NCBI RefSeq assembly: GCF_018437505.1
Contig: NZ_CP072467.1
Span: forward strand, 4,488,010 to 4,552,009
Direction of reading: 5' to 3'
DNA: 64,000 bases
Origin: Spiractinospora alimapuensis
GTDB lineage: Bacteria > Actinomycetota > Actinomycetes > Streptosporangiales > Streptosporangiaceae
Part shown: in pieces, positions 35,058 through 42,610 of the stretch
Position numbering within the stretch: position 1 is the stretch's first letter
How the letters are laid out: every line of letters begins with the position of its first letter
The notes under the pieces: generated by a model
The model's input: only the letters and a program-made list of their open reading frames with translations
What the model was told of the DNA's origin: nothing
The model's database searches: none
Program-made: the position numbers and the translations under genes

Positions 35058-35109
35058 CTCCACTGCCCTCTACACCTGGATATATGCCAGCGTGTAGAGG
35101 GCAGTGGAG
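35058..35109. repeat. Large hairpin next to the attachment site
   Basis: An 18-bp perfect inverted repeat (CTCCACTGCCCTCTACAC, 35058-35075, pairing with 35092-35109) extends, after a one-base bulge, by CTGG/CCAG around an ATATATG loop. It begins 17 bp inside the element from the tRNA break. It could be an integrase arm/core structure or a terminator facing the host. Confidence 0.7.
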
Positions 35110-35198
35110 CCGCTTAGTGGGGCATCAACTGCAACCCGAACTGCAACCCAAGGGACCCACCTACTCCCGCCGCGCGCCGACCGGCCGGGGCGGGGTTC

Positions 35199-35801
35199 CT
35201 AGCGCCACGCCCCGTCGACGCGATCGACGTCCCGCCACTCACCGGCCGAGACCCGCCGCTGTACTTCCTCCGCTTCCCGGAGGACCCGCCGCCGGCCGTG
35301 GGGGTGGTCGGCCCAGTTGGTGCGGGTGATCGGCACGCCGCCGTATACGGGCTCGAAGGTCACCACATGGAAGCCCGGGACGTCCGGCAGCAGCGTCCTC
35401 AGCATGCTGACCGTGCGGCGGTGATACCACTTGCACACCGCCGTGATGGTGTATCCGGCCGCGATGGCCTCCCGTAGGTAGGGGAGTCCGAACTCGACGT
35501 TCTCCCATGTGCTGGAGGACTTTGATTCACGGCGAATCACGTGCTCGGGTACGCCACGCTCGACCAGCTCACCCGCGAAGGTCTCGGCTTCGACGCTCCC
35601 GTCGTGTCGGTTGACACCGCCGGTAGCAATGATCAGCGGTGCGAGGCCCGCATGGTAGCGGTCGGCGACGATGTCGACCGGCTCGGCCTGGTTGGTTCCG
35701 AACATGAAGAGCGCAGTCGGCACGCCGGCCGGCGGTGGCGCGTCCAGGTCGACGAACGCCGTGATCTCGGCGATCTCGGCCTGCGTCAGTTCATCTGCCA
35801 T
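35199..35801 (-). CDS. YdcF family (DUF218) protein
   Basis: A 200-residue DUF218/YdcF protein: TALFMFGTNQAEPVDIVADRY, then PLIIATGGVNRHDGSVEAE, VPEHVIRRESKSSSTWENV and ITAVCKWYHRRTVSMLRTLL, the typical order of motifs in this family. There is no membrane segment. Family function is uncertain (envelope or nucleotide-sugar related proposals exist). Its ATG overlaps the end of the upstream XRE-TPR regulator by 11 nt, so the two form an operon. Confidence 0.8.
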   Translation of the reverse strand: MADELTQAEIAEITAFVDLDAPPPAGVPTALFMFGTNQAEPVDIVADRYHAGLAPLIIATGGVNRHDGSVEAETFAGELVERGVPEHVIRRESKSSSTWENVEFGLPYLREAIAAGYTITAVCKWYHRRTVSMLRTLLPDVPGFHVVTFEPVYGGVPITRTNWADHPHGRRRVLREAEEVQRRVSAGEWRDVDRVDGAWR

Positions 35802-36979
35802 CGGGGCCTCCCGGGGGTAGCGACGGTGTGCTGGCGCGCTGGACCTCATCACGGTAGAGCGCGCGGTAGGAGGAGACCTCGCCGGCCCCGGCGAAGCTGT
35901 CGGCGAGCACCTGATCCAGCCGCCGGGCGAGCGCCATCGTCGCCCACGCCGGCGGAACGCCAGTGAGCGCCGCCGTCCCGGCCGCCGCCGCTTCGTCGGC
36001 GCGTCCCCGGCCGGCCTCGGCCAGGGCGAGGATGAGCAGCGCACGGGCACGAGACGGGCCAGGAGCCGCGGTGCACAGAACGCGCCCGGTCGCCGCGGCG
36101 GCGCCGTCGGCATCCCCGGACAGCAGCAGGGACGTCGCCACGTACGGCGGGCCGTCGGCGGTGAGATGGATCGAGAACGCGCCGGTGCCGGCGTAGCCCT
36201 CCGGGAGCGCGGCCACTGCCGCGTCCGCCTGGTGCCGCGCACGGGCCATGCCCTCGGTGTCCCCCAAAGCGGACCGCCCGCATCTCCTGCGCCGCGAGCC
36301 TGGCGTGCACCACCGTGCCTACGGGTGCGGCGACCCGGCCGCGTTCCGCGATGGCCGCCGATCGGCCGGCAGACCCCTGGTAGTAGGAGATGACCGCGCG
36401 TGTCATCTCCGACCACCCGACGATCTCCAGGTGTCCCGCCGCGCGGCCGTGCCGCTCGGCGTCGCGGCACCACACAACGGCCGCCGCCGTGTCGCCGGCG
36501 CCGCTGGCGGCCATCGCGAGCAGGGTGGACAACCACCCAGTGGCGACCGCCAGGTCCTTCCGGCGCGGGCCGGCGAGGCCATCGCTCAGCTCACCAGCGT
36601 GGCGTCGGAGCTGGAGCAACTCGTCATAGGCAGTCTCGGCGGCGGCGTGGGCGTAGTGATCGACGAGGTCATGCAGCGCGTCGACCGCGTCGGCGGCGTC
36701 GGCCTGGCCGATCACGTTCAGCGCGGCGACCGTCCGGGGCGTCGGCGGGGTGGGCGCGAGGGCATCCGGCGCGTCGCCATCGAGAAGACCGGTCAGCTCG
36801 TCGAGGGTAATGCCCAGCTCGGCCGCGAGCCGCGTCCGCACCCCCGGCCGTGGCGTTCCCGCCCCGCGCTCCCAGCGCGCGACGGTGCTCGGCTCGACGC
36901 CGAGAGCGCGCGCGAGGGACTCCTGGGTGTGGCCGTGCCGATCGCGCGCAGCAGCGAGTCGGCGGCGGCGGTTCGCCAT
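35791..36979 (-). pseudogene. XRE-TPR regulator, frameshifted in this sequence
   Basis: From ATG 36979 (after GGGAGG) the protein begins MANRRRRLAAARDRHGHTQE with an XRE helix-turn-helix (LARALGVEPSTVARWERG) and then a long helical TPR-like region (ADAVDALHDLVDHYAHAAAE). Around a C5 run at 36261-36265 the frame breaks. With one base fewer it continues GDTEGMARARHQADAAVAAL through VPPAWATMALARRLDQVLAD to a stop at 35791, giving ~395 residues, the usual size. Either a real lesion or a homopolymer error. Such regulators are common in actinomycetes; here it heads an operon with YdcF. Confidence 0.72.
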
Positions 36980-37180
36980 GTGGCCCTCCCGGGGGTGAGG
37001 GGCTTGTGTGCGCGATGCTACCGGGCCGCGCCCAGCTCATGCCTAGTAAACGCCCAGGCGATGCTCTGGCCCGGTGCGTCGTCGCGGGGTTCACTCGGAT
37101 GAGCGCGGATCCCCGCACACGAAAGGTCCCGGCGACAGCTCGCACTGTCCCGGGGGTGGCCACCAGCCGTAGGAGGGCTG

Positions 37181-37336
37181 ATGACGCGGACGACGATACA
37201 GCCACACGGGCCGGCGCGGGACCCCGGCCGACGAAGGCGACGCCGGCACGCACGTGTGCGTCCCTACGTGGTGTGGATGCTGCACCAGCGGGCGGCGGCC
37301 GTGACCACGGCCCCGATGCGGGCGGTGGTCGTGTGA
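37181..37336 (+). CDS. Small basic protein, first of a four-gene micro-operon
   Basis: A 51-residue Arg-rich protein (RDPGRRRRRHARVRPYVVWM) starting at an ATG directly after AGGAGGG. Its stop overlaps the next start as TGATG. No family recognised; the basic centre suggests nucleic-acid or membrane-surface contact (inference). Confidence 0.55.
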   Translation: MTRTTIQPHGPARDPGRRRRRRHARVRPYVVWMLHQRAAAVTTAPMRAVVV

Positions 37337-37584
37337 TGCCCACCTACCTTCTCTTCGGGAGCGCCGGATCGCCGGAGCGCGCCGCCGAGCTGGCGCGTCG
37401 GCGGGGCGTGAGCTGGATCCGGGAACTCGGGGACGTGGTCGTCGTCTCCCCCGTCGGGCTGATCCGGCTGATGCGCGGCGGCGGCGCTCAGGAGAAGGAC
37501 GGCGCGATCACCGTGAGGCCCGGGGGCGGGGCGGAACTCATCCTTCGCCCGCTCTGCGCGACCGATGAGGAGGAGTTCGCGTGA
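37336..37584 (+). CDS. Small hypothetical protein, second in micro-operon
   Basis: An 82-residue protein starting MPTYLLFGSAGSPERAAELARRRGVSW and ending in an acidic TDEEEF tail. The MPTYLL start recurs inside the next protein as VPTYLLRGG. The frame is open further upstream (to an ATG at 37099) but TGATG overlap with the preceding stop favours this start. Function unknown. Confidence 0.6.
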   Translation: MPTYLLFGSAGSPERAAELARRRGVSWIRELGDVVVVSPVGLIRLMRGGGAQEKDGAITVRPGGGAELILRPLCATDEEEFA

Positions 37585-37754
37585 CCGACCCCGACGACGA
37601 CGTCGCGCCGGGCGACGTCCTGGTCGGCTGGACCGACGGCCCGACCGGGCGCAGGGTCCCCACCTACCTTCTTCGCGGCGGTCCCGCCCGTCGCTGGCAC
37701 GGAGACCACTCGACCCATGCCGCACCGATCACTGAAGAGGAAGAGGCTACATGA
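37581..37754 (+). CDS. Small hypothetical protein, third in micro-operon
   Basis: A 57-residue acidic protein (VTDPDDDVAPGDVLVGWTDG ... RVPTYLLRGGPARRWHGD). The GTG start overlaps the preceding stop as GTGA and its stop overlaps the next start as ATGA. Too short for most gene finders but supported by overlap on both sides. Function unknown. Confidence 0.6.
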   Translation: MTDPDDDVAPGDVLVGWTDGPTGRRVPTYLLRGGPARRWHGDHSTHAAPITEEEEAT

Positions 37755-37852
37755 GCGACCCCCCGCCGACCCCACCGCCCGACCCCGGGCGGTGGATATG
37801 CCCCAACTGCCGGAACCGAATGAGGTACTGCACCTGCGGGGGCGGCCACTAG
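37751..37852 (+). CDS. 33-residue zinc-ribbon-like microprotein, fourth in micro-operon
   Basis: MSDPPPTPPPDPGRWICPNC, then RNRMRYCTCGGGH: a proline-rich head followed by CPNC and CTC-G-G-G-H, which could hold one zinc ion. ATGA overlap with the preceding gene. Function unknown; similar tiny cysteine proteins are frequent in actinomycete mobile elements. Confidence 0.55.
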   Translation: MSDPPPTPPPDPGRWICPNCRNRMRYCTCGGGH

Positions 37853-37947
37853 ACCGGCCGTCCCGCACGCCTGGGGGGCTCAGCGGGGCGGCCACCACTT
37901 CGCCGGATCCGGCGACACAGCCGGACGGGGAGTGATACGAAGGAAGT

Positions 37948-38243
37948 TCCCCGCCCGCGGGGACGGCCTGCCGGTTTCCTTGTCGGCGGCAGGCGGACTG
38001 AACTGCCCCCCGGTCCCCGCGAGCGGGGATGACCCGCCGGTCTGCTGGCGGCACGGAGTCGACGGATCGTCGGTCCCCGCTCGCGGGGATGTACGTTGAG
38101 ATCATCCCGAGCCTGGCGCTGCTGACGAGCGCTCCCCGCGTCGCGGGGAGGCCGCCGACCACTACCGCACGGGCAGGCCGAATCCCCGCACGCGGGGATG
38201 GCCCGATGAACCGTCCCGAGTGCCATTTCCCCGCGCGCGGGGA
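37948..38243. repeat. Six CRISPR-repeat-like palindromes TCCCCGC-NN-GCGGGGA
   Basis: Units at 37948-37963, 38014-38029, 38074-38089, 38133-38149, 38183-38198 and 38228-38243. All six have identical 7-base arms (TCCCCGC/GCGGGGA), while the loop is CC, GA, TC, GTC, AC, GC. Start-to-start distances are 66, 60, 59, 50 and 45 bp. Several units extend to CGG-TCCCCGC..GCGGGGA-TG, close to actinobacterial type I-E CRISPR repeats, but flanks diverge, spacing is irregular and there are no cas genes. They fill the 37853-38378 non-coding gap. Confidence 0.7.
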
Positions 38244-38378
38244 TGTTCTACACGGCCTCTTGCCTCGCCTAGGTGGCCGCATGCGGGCGTTCCGTGAGTG
38301 GGCCGCGCAGGCTAGCTTGTTGGCCATGGCTGTCCGTCGCGAACGCTTGTCCCTTCGGGGCCGTTTGAAGAAGGCCGT

Positions 38379-39860
38379 TTGAAGAAGGCCGTTGGAAGAG
38401 GGCCCCAGGAATCATCCGATGACGAGCGGCCCGCGGTCTGGCTGGGGTGGCTCATCGCTGCCGCGTGGGTCGTAGCCGCGACCGCGGTCCTAGCCATGGC
38501 GGGTCTCGTCTGGCTGATTCTCGGCACTCCCGGGATCCAACAAGTCCCCGATGAGCTCTCCCCCCGCGCGCTGGACGCGATCGCCACCCGGGCATTCGCG
38601 ATCGTCGCCGGCCTCGGCGGTGTGGCACTGCTCGTGATCTCCTACCGGCGCCAGCTCACCACCGAAGCAGCTGAGAAACGCGCAGAGGAAGCGGCGGACC
38701 GAGAGGTCACCAAGCTCTTCAACGAACGATTCACCGCCGCCTACAGCGACCTGGGCAGCGAACACGCTGCCGTGCGGTTGGGTGCCGTCTACTCCCTTGC
38801 TCACCTCGCCGACGACGCACCCACCGACGACCTCACCCAAACCGTCATCGACGTACTATGCGCCTACATCCGCATGCCCTACACGCCAGCACCGGATCCA
38901 CTGCCAAAGAACGCAAGCAAGGCTCAACGGGAAGACCACCGCAGGCAAGAACTGGACTTCGCCTCCTTCCGCGAAGTCCGCCACACCATCATCCGCATCA
39001 TCGGCGACCGGCTCCGGAAGGAAACCCGATGGCGAGCCAAGGACTACGACTTCACCGGCGCCACCTTCGACCGATGCGACGTTCACGGAGCACACTTCAC
39101 CGGCGGCACCGTCAGCTTCCGCGATGCCGTGTTCGCTGGGAGCGTGGACTTCTCTGGTGTGACGTTCTCGGGCGGAGTCGTGTCCTTCGACGGCACGGTG
39201 TTCTCCGGCGGATGGGTGACCTTCGCCAACGCGAAGTTCTCCGGCCAGGAAGTGTCCTTCGAGGATGCAAAGTTCTCCACGGAGAGCGTGTCCTTCGACA
39301 GCACGGTGTTCCTGGGTGAGGGCGTGTACTTCTCCAATGCAGTGTTCTCCGGCAGGGGCGTGTACTTCAACGATGCGGAGTTTTCCAGCGGAGCCGTGTA
39401 CTTCGGCGATGCGGCATTCTCGAGCGCAGTCGTGTCCTTCGGCGGTGCAATGTTCTCGGGCGGGGGCGTGTACTTCCACGATGTGGTGTTCTCCAGCGAA
39501 TTCTTGTCCTTCAACCATGCGGTGTTCTCCGGGGCAGACGCGAACTTCAACCAGGCGCTGTTCTCCGGCGGACGGGTGTCCTTCGACAGTGCGGTGTTCA
39601 CCGGCGGAGCCGTGAACTTCCACGATGCGATGTTCTCTGGCGGAGCCGTGACCTTCGGCGGTGCGGTGTTCTCTGGTGGAGCCGTGAACTTTATCGACCC
39701 TGAAGATCCATTCTCTTGTGCGCATGGCGCATGCCCGGATGGCCTGCTGGACGGCATGCGCGCCGGAACGCCAGGCGTCGTGACTCTGCCCGCCGCGTGG
39801 CAGGAGAACGCGAGCAAGAGCGATTCGTCGACGGAGGGGACTTCAGAGGATGCCTCCTAG
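38379..39860 (+). CDS. Membrane-anchored protein with 12-residue pentapeptide-like repeats
   Basis: A 493-residue protein. Two membrane spans lie near the N-terminus (WLGWLIAAAWVVAATAVLAM and AFAIVAGLGGVALLVISY). A charged cytoplasmic region follows (FNERFTAAYSDLGSEHAAVR...), then residues ~240-440 hold about 17 units of the form F-S-G-G-x-V-x-F-x-x-A-x, nearly all exactly 12 residues. The annotation would be pentapeptide-repeat protein, but 12 is not a multiple of five, so the coil geometry may differ. The start is uncertain: TTG 38379 lies inside a 14-bp tandem duplication (GGCCGTTTGAAGAA). No partner gene is adjacent. A membrane-tethered beta-solenoid of unknown role. Confidence 0.75.
   Translation: MKKAVGRGPQESSDDERPAVWLGWLIAAAWVVAATAVLAMAGLVWLILGTPGIQQVPDELSPRALDAIATRAFAIVAGLGGVALLVISYRRQLTTEAAEKRAEEAADREVTKLFNERFTAAYSDLGSEHAAVRLGAVYSLAHLADDAPTDDLTQTVIDVLCAYIRMPYTPAPDPLPKNASKAQREDHRRQELDFASFREVRHTIIRIIGDRLRKETRWRAKDYDFTGATFDRCDVHGAHFTGGTVSFRDAVFAGSVDFSGVTFSGGVVSFDGTVFSGGWVTFANAKFSGQEVSFEDAKFSTESVSFDSTVFLGEGVYFSNAVFSGRGVYFNDAEFSSGAVYFGDAAFSSAVVSFGGAMFSGGGVYFHDVVFSSEFLSFNHAVFSGADANFNQALFSGGRVSFDSAVFTGGAVNFHDAMFSGGAVTFGGAVFSGGAVNFIDPEDPFSCAHGACPDGLLDGMRAGTPGVVTLPAAWQENASKSDSSTEGTSEDAS
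39100..39700 (+). repeat. 36-bp tandem repeats encoding the 12-residue units
   Basis: The DNA follows a 36-bp period with conserved TTCTCCGGCGGA- and GTGTCCTTC-like blocks. Units differ at many synonymous and non-synonymous positions, so the array is old rather than a fresh expansion, though the last three units (GGCGGAGCCGTGA...TTC) are nearly identical. Confidence 0.7.
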
Positions 39861-40362
39861 GCCGGGGCGAGTTATCCACAACCCGCGCACCCCCGCTGGC
39901 GGACGCCGCCCACACCGGGCACCGTGGAGTCACAGGGCCGCGTAGCGGTCACGCCCCACCGGGGGTTCATCCATGGCGCCCCGCCCGTAAGGGTCGGGCG
40001 CCGTCTACCTCGATGCTTCCGCGAAGGTCTCATCGGAATAGCGCACCGACTCCAGCCCCCCAAAGGACTCCGCACCCTTCCTTCGGGATGACACTCGAGT
40101 TGCTCACGAGTAAGTCGTGAATAGCCATCGGATAAGAAGTCGGGCCGTCAGCCCTGACCAGACGTCTCAGCAGTTGCCCTTTGACCTCTAGTTTCACATG
40201 CACATCCCGCATCCATTGGGATTGGATTCGGTGTGCGCTTCTCGTCCCTGGGTTATCCACAGGTCCTGCTGTGGTGTCAACGAAACCAGTCGCCTTTGGG
40301 TAAGTTTGGCCACGAAAAAGCCCCGGCCCGCCAGCCGGGGCGATGAACCCGGAGGTTCAGAA
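39861..40362. promoter_or_regulatory. Non-coding region with two perfect DnaA boxes
   Basis: TTATCCACA occurs at 39872-39880 and 40253-40261, both on the plus strand, 381 bp apart, at either end of a 500-bp gap without a credible gene. The consensus is the strong E. coli-type DnaA box. This could be a replication or regulatory site of the element, or chance. Short frames in between lack ribosome sites. Confidence 0.4.
40315..40341 (-). terminator. Minus-strand intrinsic terminator upstream of the KilAC gene
   Basis: GCCCCGGC (40320-40327) pairs with GCCGGGGC (40334-40341). On the minus strand the stem is followed by a U5 tract (A40315-40319 on plus). It would stop any minus-strand transcript escaping the lysis operon, or an antisense RNA to the KilAC gene. 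Confidence 0.6.
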
Positions 40363-40845
40363 GTGACAGCTCACGACACTAACATGCCCCTAAAGTCCGC
40401 TGGCGAGGGGTCGCTCTTCGAAGTGATCAAGGATGTTGATGTAGACGTGCTTGACCTCATCGACCATGTCGCGACCAGCACCAGAATCGCAGTGCGACAA
40501 GCACGAAACGCGAAGGCCCAGCTTACCGACTACCAGTCGAAGGCCGAGAAGTACGACCGGTACCTCAACTCAAGCAACCTGATCACGCGCGAATCCATGG
40601 CGAAGAAGTTCGGCATGACCCAACACACCTTCGACCGCATCCTTCGCGATAATAATGTGCTGTGCAAGGACCGCCGGCTCGCCAGAAAAGGATTCGAGCA
40701 CTGGTTCGCAGTGGTACACGAAGAGATCCAGATGGGGCGACACTCGAAGTGGGTCGAGGTATTGAAGGTCACGCCTGCCGGCCTCGATGGCATCGGTGAC
40801 ATGCTGACCAACATGGGCTATAGGACCGTAGGAGAGGGAGCTTAA
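40363..40845 (+). CDS. Phage antirepressor-type protein, KilAC domain
   Basis: A 160-residue protein starting at GTG seven bases after GGAGG. RNAKAQLTDYQSKAEKYDRYL, then NLITRESMAKKFGMTQHTFD and RILRDNNVLCKDRRLARKGF form the KilAC (YoqD/ANT C-terminal) pattern. The last part fits the typical extended strand-helix end. There is no Bro or AntA N-terminal domain; residues 1-45 are acidic instead. KilAC proteins bind DNA or repressors during phage development. It stands alone on the plus strand between two terminators. Confidence 0.75.
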   Translation: MTAHDTNMPLKSAGEGSLFEVIKDVDVDVLDLIDHVATSTRIAVRQARNAKAQLTDYQSKAEKYDRYLNSSNLITRESMAKKFGMTQHTFDRILRDNNVLCKDRRLARKGFEHWFAVVHEEIQMGRHSKWVEVLKVTPAGLDGIGDMLTNMGYRTVGEGA

Positions 40846-40867
40846 CCTCAACGGCGCCCGAAACACG

Positions 40868-40901
40868 AAGAGGGCGCCCCACCCGAAGGTGGGGCGCTCT
40901 T
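40868..40901. terminator. Bidirectional terminator at the end of the late operon
   Basis: CGCCCCACC-CGAA-GGTGGGGCG (40875-40896), extended by GAAGAG/CTCTT with a two-base bulge. A stable tetraloop hairpin between the converging KilAC and endolysin genes. Confidence 0.85.
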
Positions 40902-40958
40902 GGTTCGGCCGGCCTTCCCCAACCGGTCGAACGCGTGTGCGATGCTACCAGCTCATGA

Positions 40959-42104
40959 TCATCGGGGCCAGTAGAAGACGTCCGACGTCGCGCTGGTCAG
41001 TCGGGCGGTGGTGTCGCCGAACTGGGCCACACGGACGCGTACGCGCCTGCCCGCGGCGAGGTTGCCCTTCCACGCGTAGGTGAAGTGCCCGCCGCCGCCG
41101 ACGTGGGCGGGCGAGTGGATGGGCCGGTTGCGGACGATGGTCCAAGAGTCGCCGTCGTGCTCATACTCGGTGGCGCGCACCTGGACCTCGCAGCCGGGTT
41201 GGAGGTCCTGAATGGTGAGGCCGACGGAGAAGTCGTAGAACGCCCCGTCCTTCTCGTAGACGCCGACGAGTGAGTAGAGCTCCTCGTCGTTCTTGTCACC
41301 GTGGACCGAGTCGGCGACGGAGTCCATGAGCACGCTTCGCCAGCTCCCCGGTGGCAGCTCAACCTCCGTGCGTCCTTCGTAGCGGCGGTGCTTGGGCATG
41401 TCGTCCTCCAATGCGTCGTCGAGTGCGGCGCGTGTGTCCGGGCCGACGATCCCGTCGGCCTCCAGGCCCGCGCTCCGCTGGAACTTCTTCACCGCGGCCT
41501 CGGTCTCCGCACCGAAGTCACCATCAGCGCCGTACTCAGGCAGGCCGTAGCCGAGGCTGATGAGCTGCTCCTGGAGCTGGCGGACGTCAGGTCCGCGGTC
41601 GCCACGGCGAAGCAGGGAACCGCCGCCACCGCCTCCGCTGGCGACGTCGCGGTAGTTCGAGGAGCGCCACCACGAGTAGTTGCCGCTGCCCGGACACGAC
41701 GTGGAGTTGATGTCCCGGTGGCCCTTGCGCGCCAACGTGCGGCCCGCCCGCCGGCATGCTTCGTCGTAGATCGCGATAACGGCGCGCTTCGCCGCGTCCG
41801 ACATCCCATCGGAGCCGATGAAACAAACTCCGATCCCCTGCCGGTTACGCGGCGCCGCGTGCGCCCCCTGCACGTTCCACCCACGCCCCTCATAGGCGTT
41901 GCCGTCATTGTCGACCAGGAAGTTGTAACCGATATCCACCCAGCCACGAGAATCCATGTGGTAGTTCTGAATCGACCTCGGCGTCTGCGACGTGGAACCC
42001 GTGGAGTAGTGCAGCGTCACCTCCACCCGCTCCGACATCCCCACCGTGGTACGGCCACGGGGAGCGCGGGCGCCCCACGCGGCGCGCGAGATGATCGCCG
42101 ACAT
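40959..42104 (-). CDS. Endolysin: N-acetylmuramoyl-L-alanine amidase with peptidoglycan-binding domain
   Basis: A 381-residue lysin. Residues 1-150 are an Amidase_2/PGRP domain: ISRAAWGARAPRG, zinc ligands in EVTLHYSTG (His32) and KGHRDINSTSCPG (His and Cys near 128-136). A Gly6 linker follows, then a PG_binding_1 domain (LRRGDRGPDVRQLQEQLISL, FGAETEAAVKKFQ). The last ~150 residues (from DDMPKHRRYEGRTEVELPPG) are a beta-rich domain I do not recognise, probably a further wall- or sugar-binding part. Its ATG overlaps the holin stop. The long frame upstream to 42662 is a shadow. Confidence 0.9.
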   Translation of the reverse strand: MSAIISRAAWGARAPRGRTTVGMSERVEVTLHYSTGSTSQTPRSIQNYHMDSRGWVDIGYNFLVDNDGNAYEGRGWNVQGAHAAPRNRQGIGVCFIGSDGMSDAAKRAVIAIYDEACRRAGRTLARKGHRDINSTSCPGSGNYSWWRSSNYRDVASGGGGGGSLLRRGDRGPDVRQLQEQLISLGYGLPEYGADGDFGAETEAAVKKFQRSAGLEADGIVGPDTRAALDDALEDDMPKHRRYEGRTEVELPPGSWRSVLMDSVADSVHGDKNDEELYSLVGVYEKDGAFYDFSVGLTIQDLQPGCEVQVRATEYEHDGDSWTIVRNRPIHSPAHVGGGGHFTYAWKGNLAAGRRVRVRVAQFGDTTARLTSATSDVFYWPR

Positions 42105-42304
42105 CAAGCGTCCCCAGCGGTGACGACGTCCGGCCGCGGGGTGTGCGGGGCGAGGTAACCGGCGATGAACACGGCCACCGTGACCGCAGCGCCGGCCACG
42201 TCCGCGGGGACGTCGAGGCCCACCAGGCCGGCGACGAACACCAGGACCGTCGCAGCCGCGGCTGCTGCCGTCGCGGCGGTAACCTTCTTCTCCACTGTCT
42301 TCAT
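42104..42304 (-). CDS. Holin
   Basis: A 66-residue protein with two membrane segments (AAATVLVFVAGLVGLDV and AGAAVTVAVFIAGYLAP), a charged N-terminus (MKTVEKK) and a short polar tail. Its size, topology and position directly before the endolysin identify it as the holin. Overlaps the endolysin start. Confidence 0.75.
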   Translation of the reverse strand: MKTVEKKVTAATAAAAAATVLVFVAGLVGLDVPADVAGAAVTVAVFIAGYLAPHTPRPDVVTAGDA

Positions 42305-42327
42305 GTGTGTCCTCCTGACATGGCGAA

Positions 42328-42350
42328 GCCCCGACCCATCTGGTCGGGGC
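42328..42350 (-). promoter_or_regulatory. Hairpin upstream of holin-endolysin
   Basis: GCCCCGACC-CATCT-GGTCGGGGC perfect 9-bp stem in the 63-bp gap between the XhlA-like and holin genes; on the minus strand followed by TTCG rather than a U tract. It could attenuate or stabilise the lysis message. Confidence 0.45.
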
Positions 42351-42367
42351 GGGGATGGTCCCTCTGG

Positions 42368-42610
42368 TCAGCCGACGAGTGCGGCGATGATCGCCGCCAC
42401 CGCCGCGGCGACCGCGCTGATGCTGCTGATGGGGAGCGCGTAGCGCCACGCCTCCAGCGACCTCAACCTGTTCTCGTGGTCGTCGAGCCGGTCGGCGTGC
42501 GCCTCTTGCCGCGCCAGCGCGGCCTCGACCTTCCCGGAGAGTTCGCGCTGTTGCCCGTAGACATCGGCCACGGTGACCACCGCGTAGGGCCTGGTCTCGT
42601 CGGTGCTCAC
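42368..42610 (-). CDS. Small coiled-coil membrane protein, XhlA-like lysis accessory
   Basis: An 80-residue protein with a coiled-coil middle (REAHADRLDDHENRLRSLEA-type heptads) and a C-terminal membrane span (ISSISAVAAAVAAIIAALVG). This is the layout of XhlA/hemolysin-like phage proteins that assist holins. The GTG start overlaps the preceding stop as GTGA. The function is inferred from layout and position. Confidence 0.6.
   Translation of the reverse strand: MSTDETRPYAVVTVADVYGQQRELSGKVEAALARQEAHADRLDDHENRLRSLEAWRYALPISSISAVAAAVAAIIAALVG

Noticed and set aside
37948..38243. Genuine CRISPR array
   Set aside because: Repeat identity is limited to the 16-bp hairpin, intervals shrink from 66 to 45 bp and no cas genes are present in the window.
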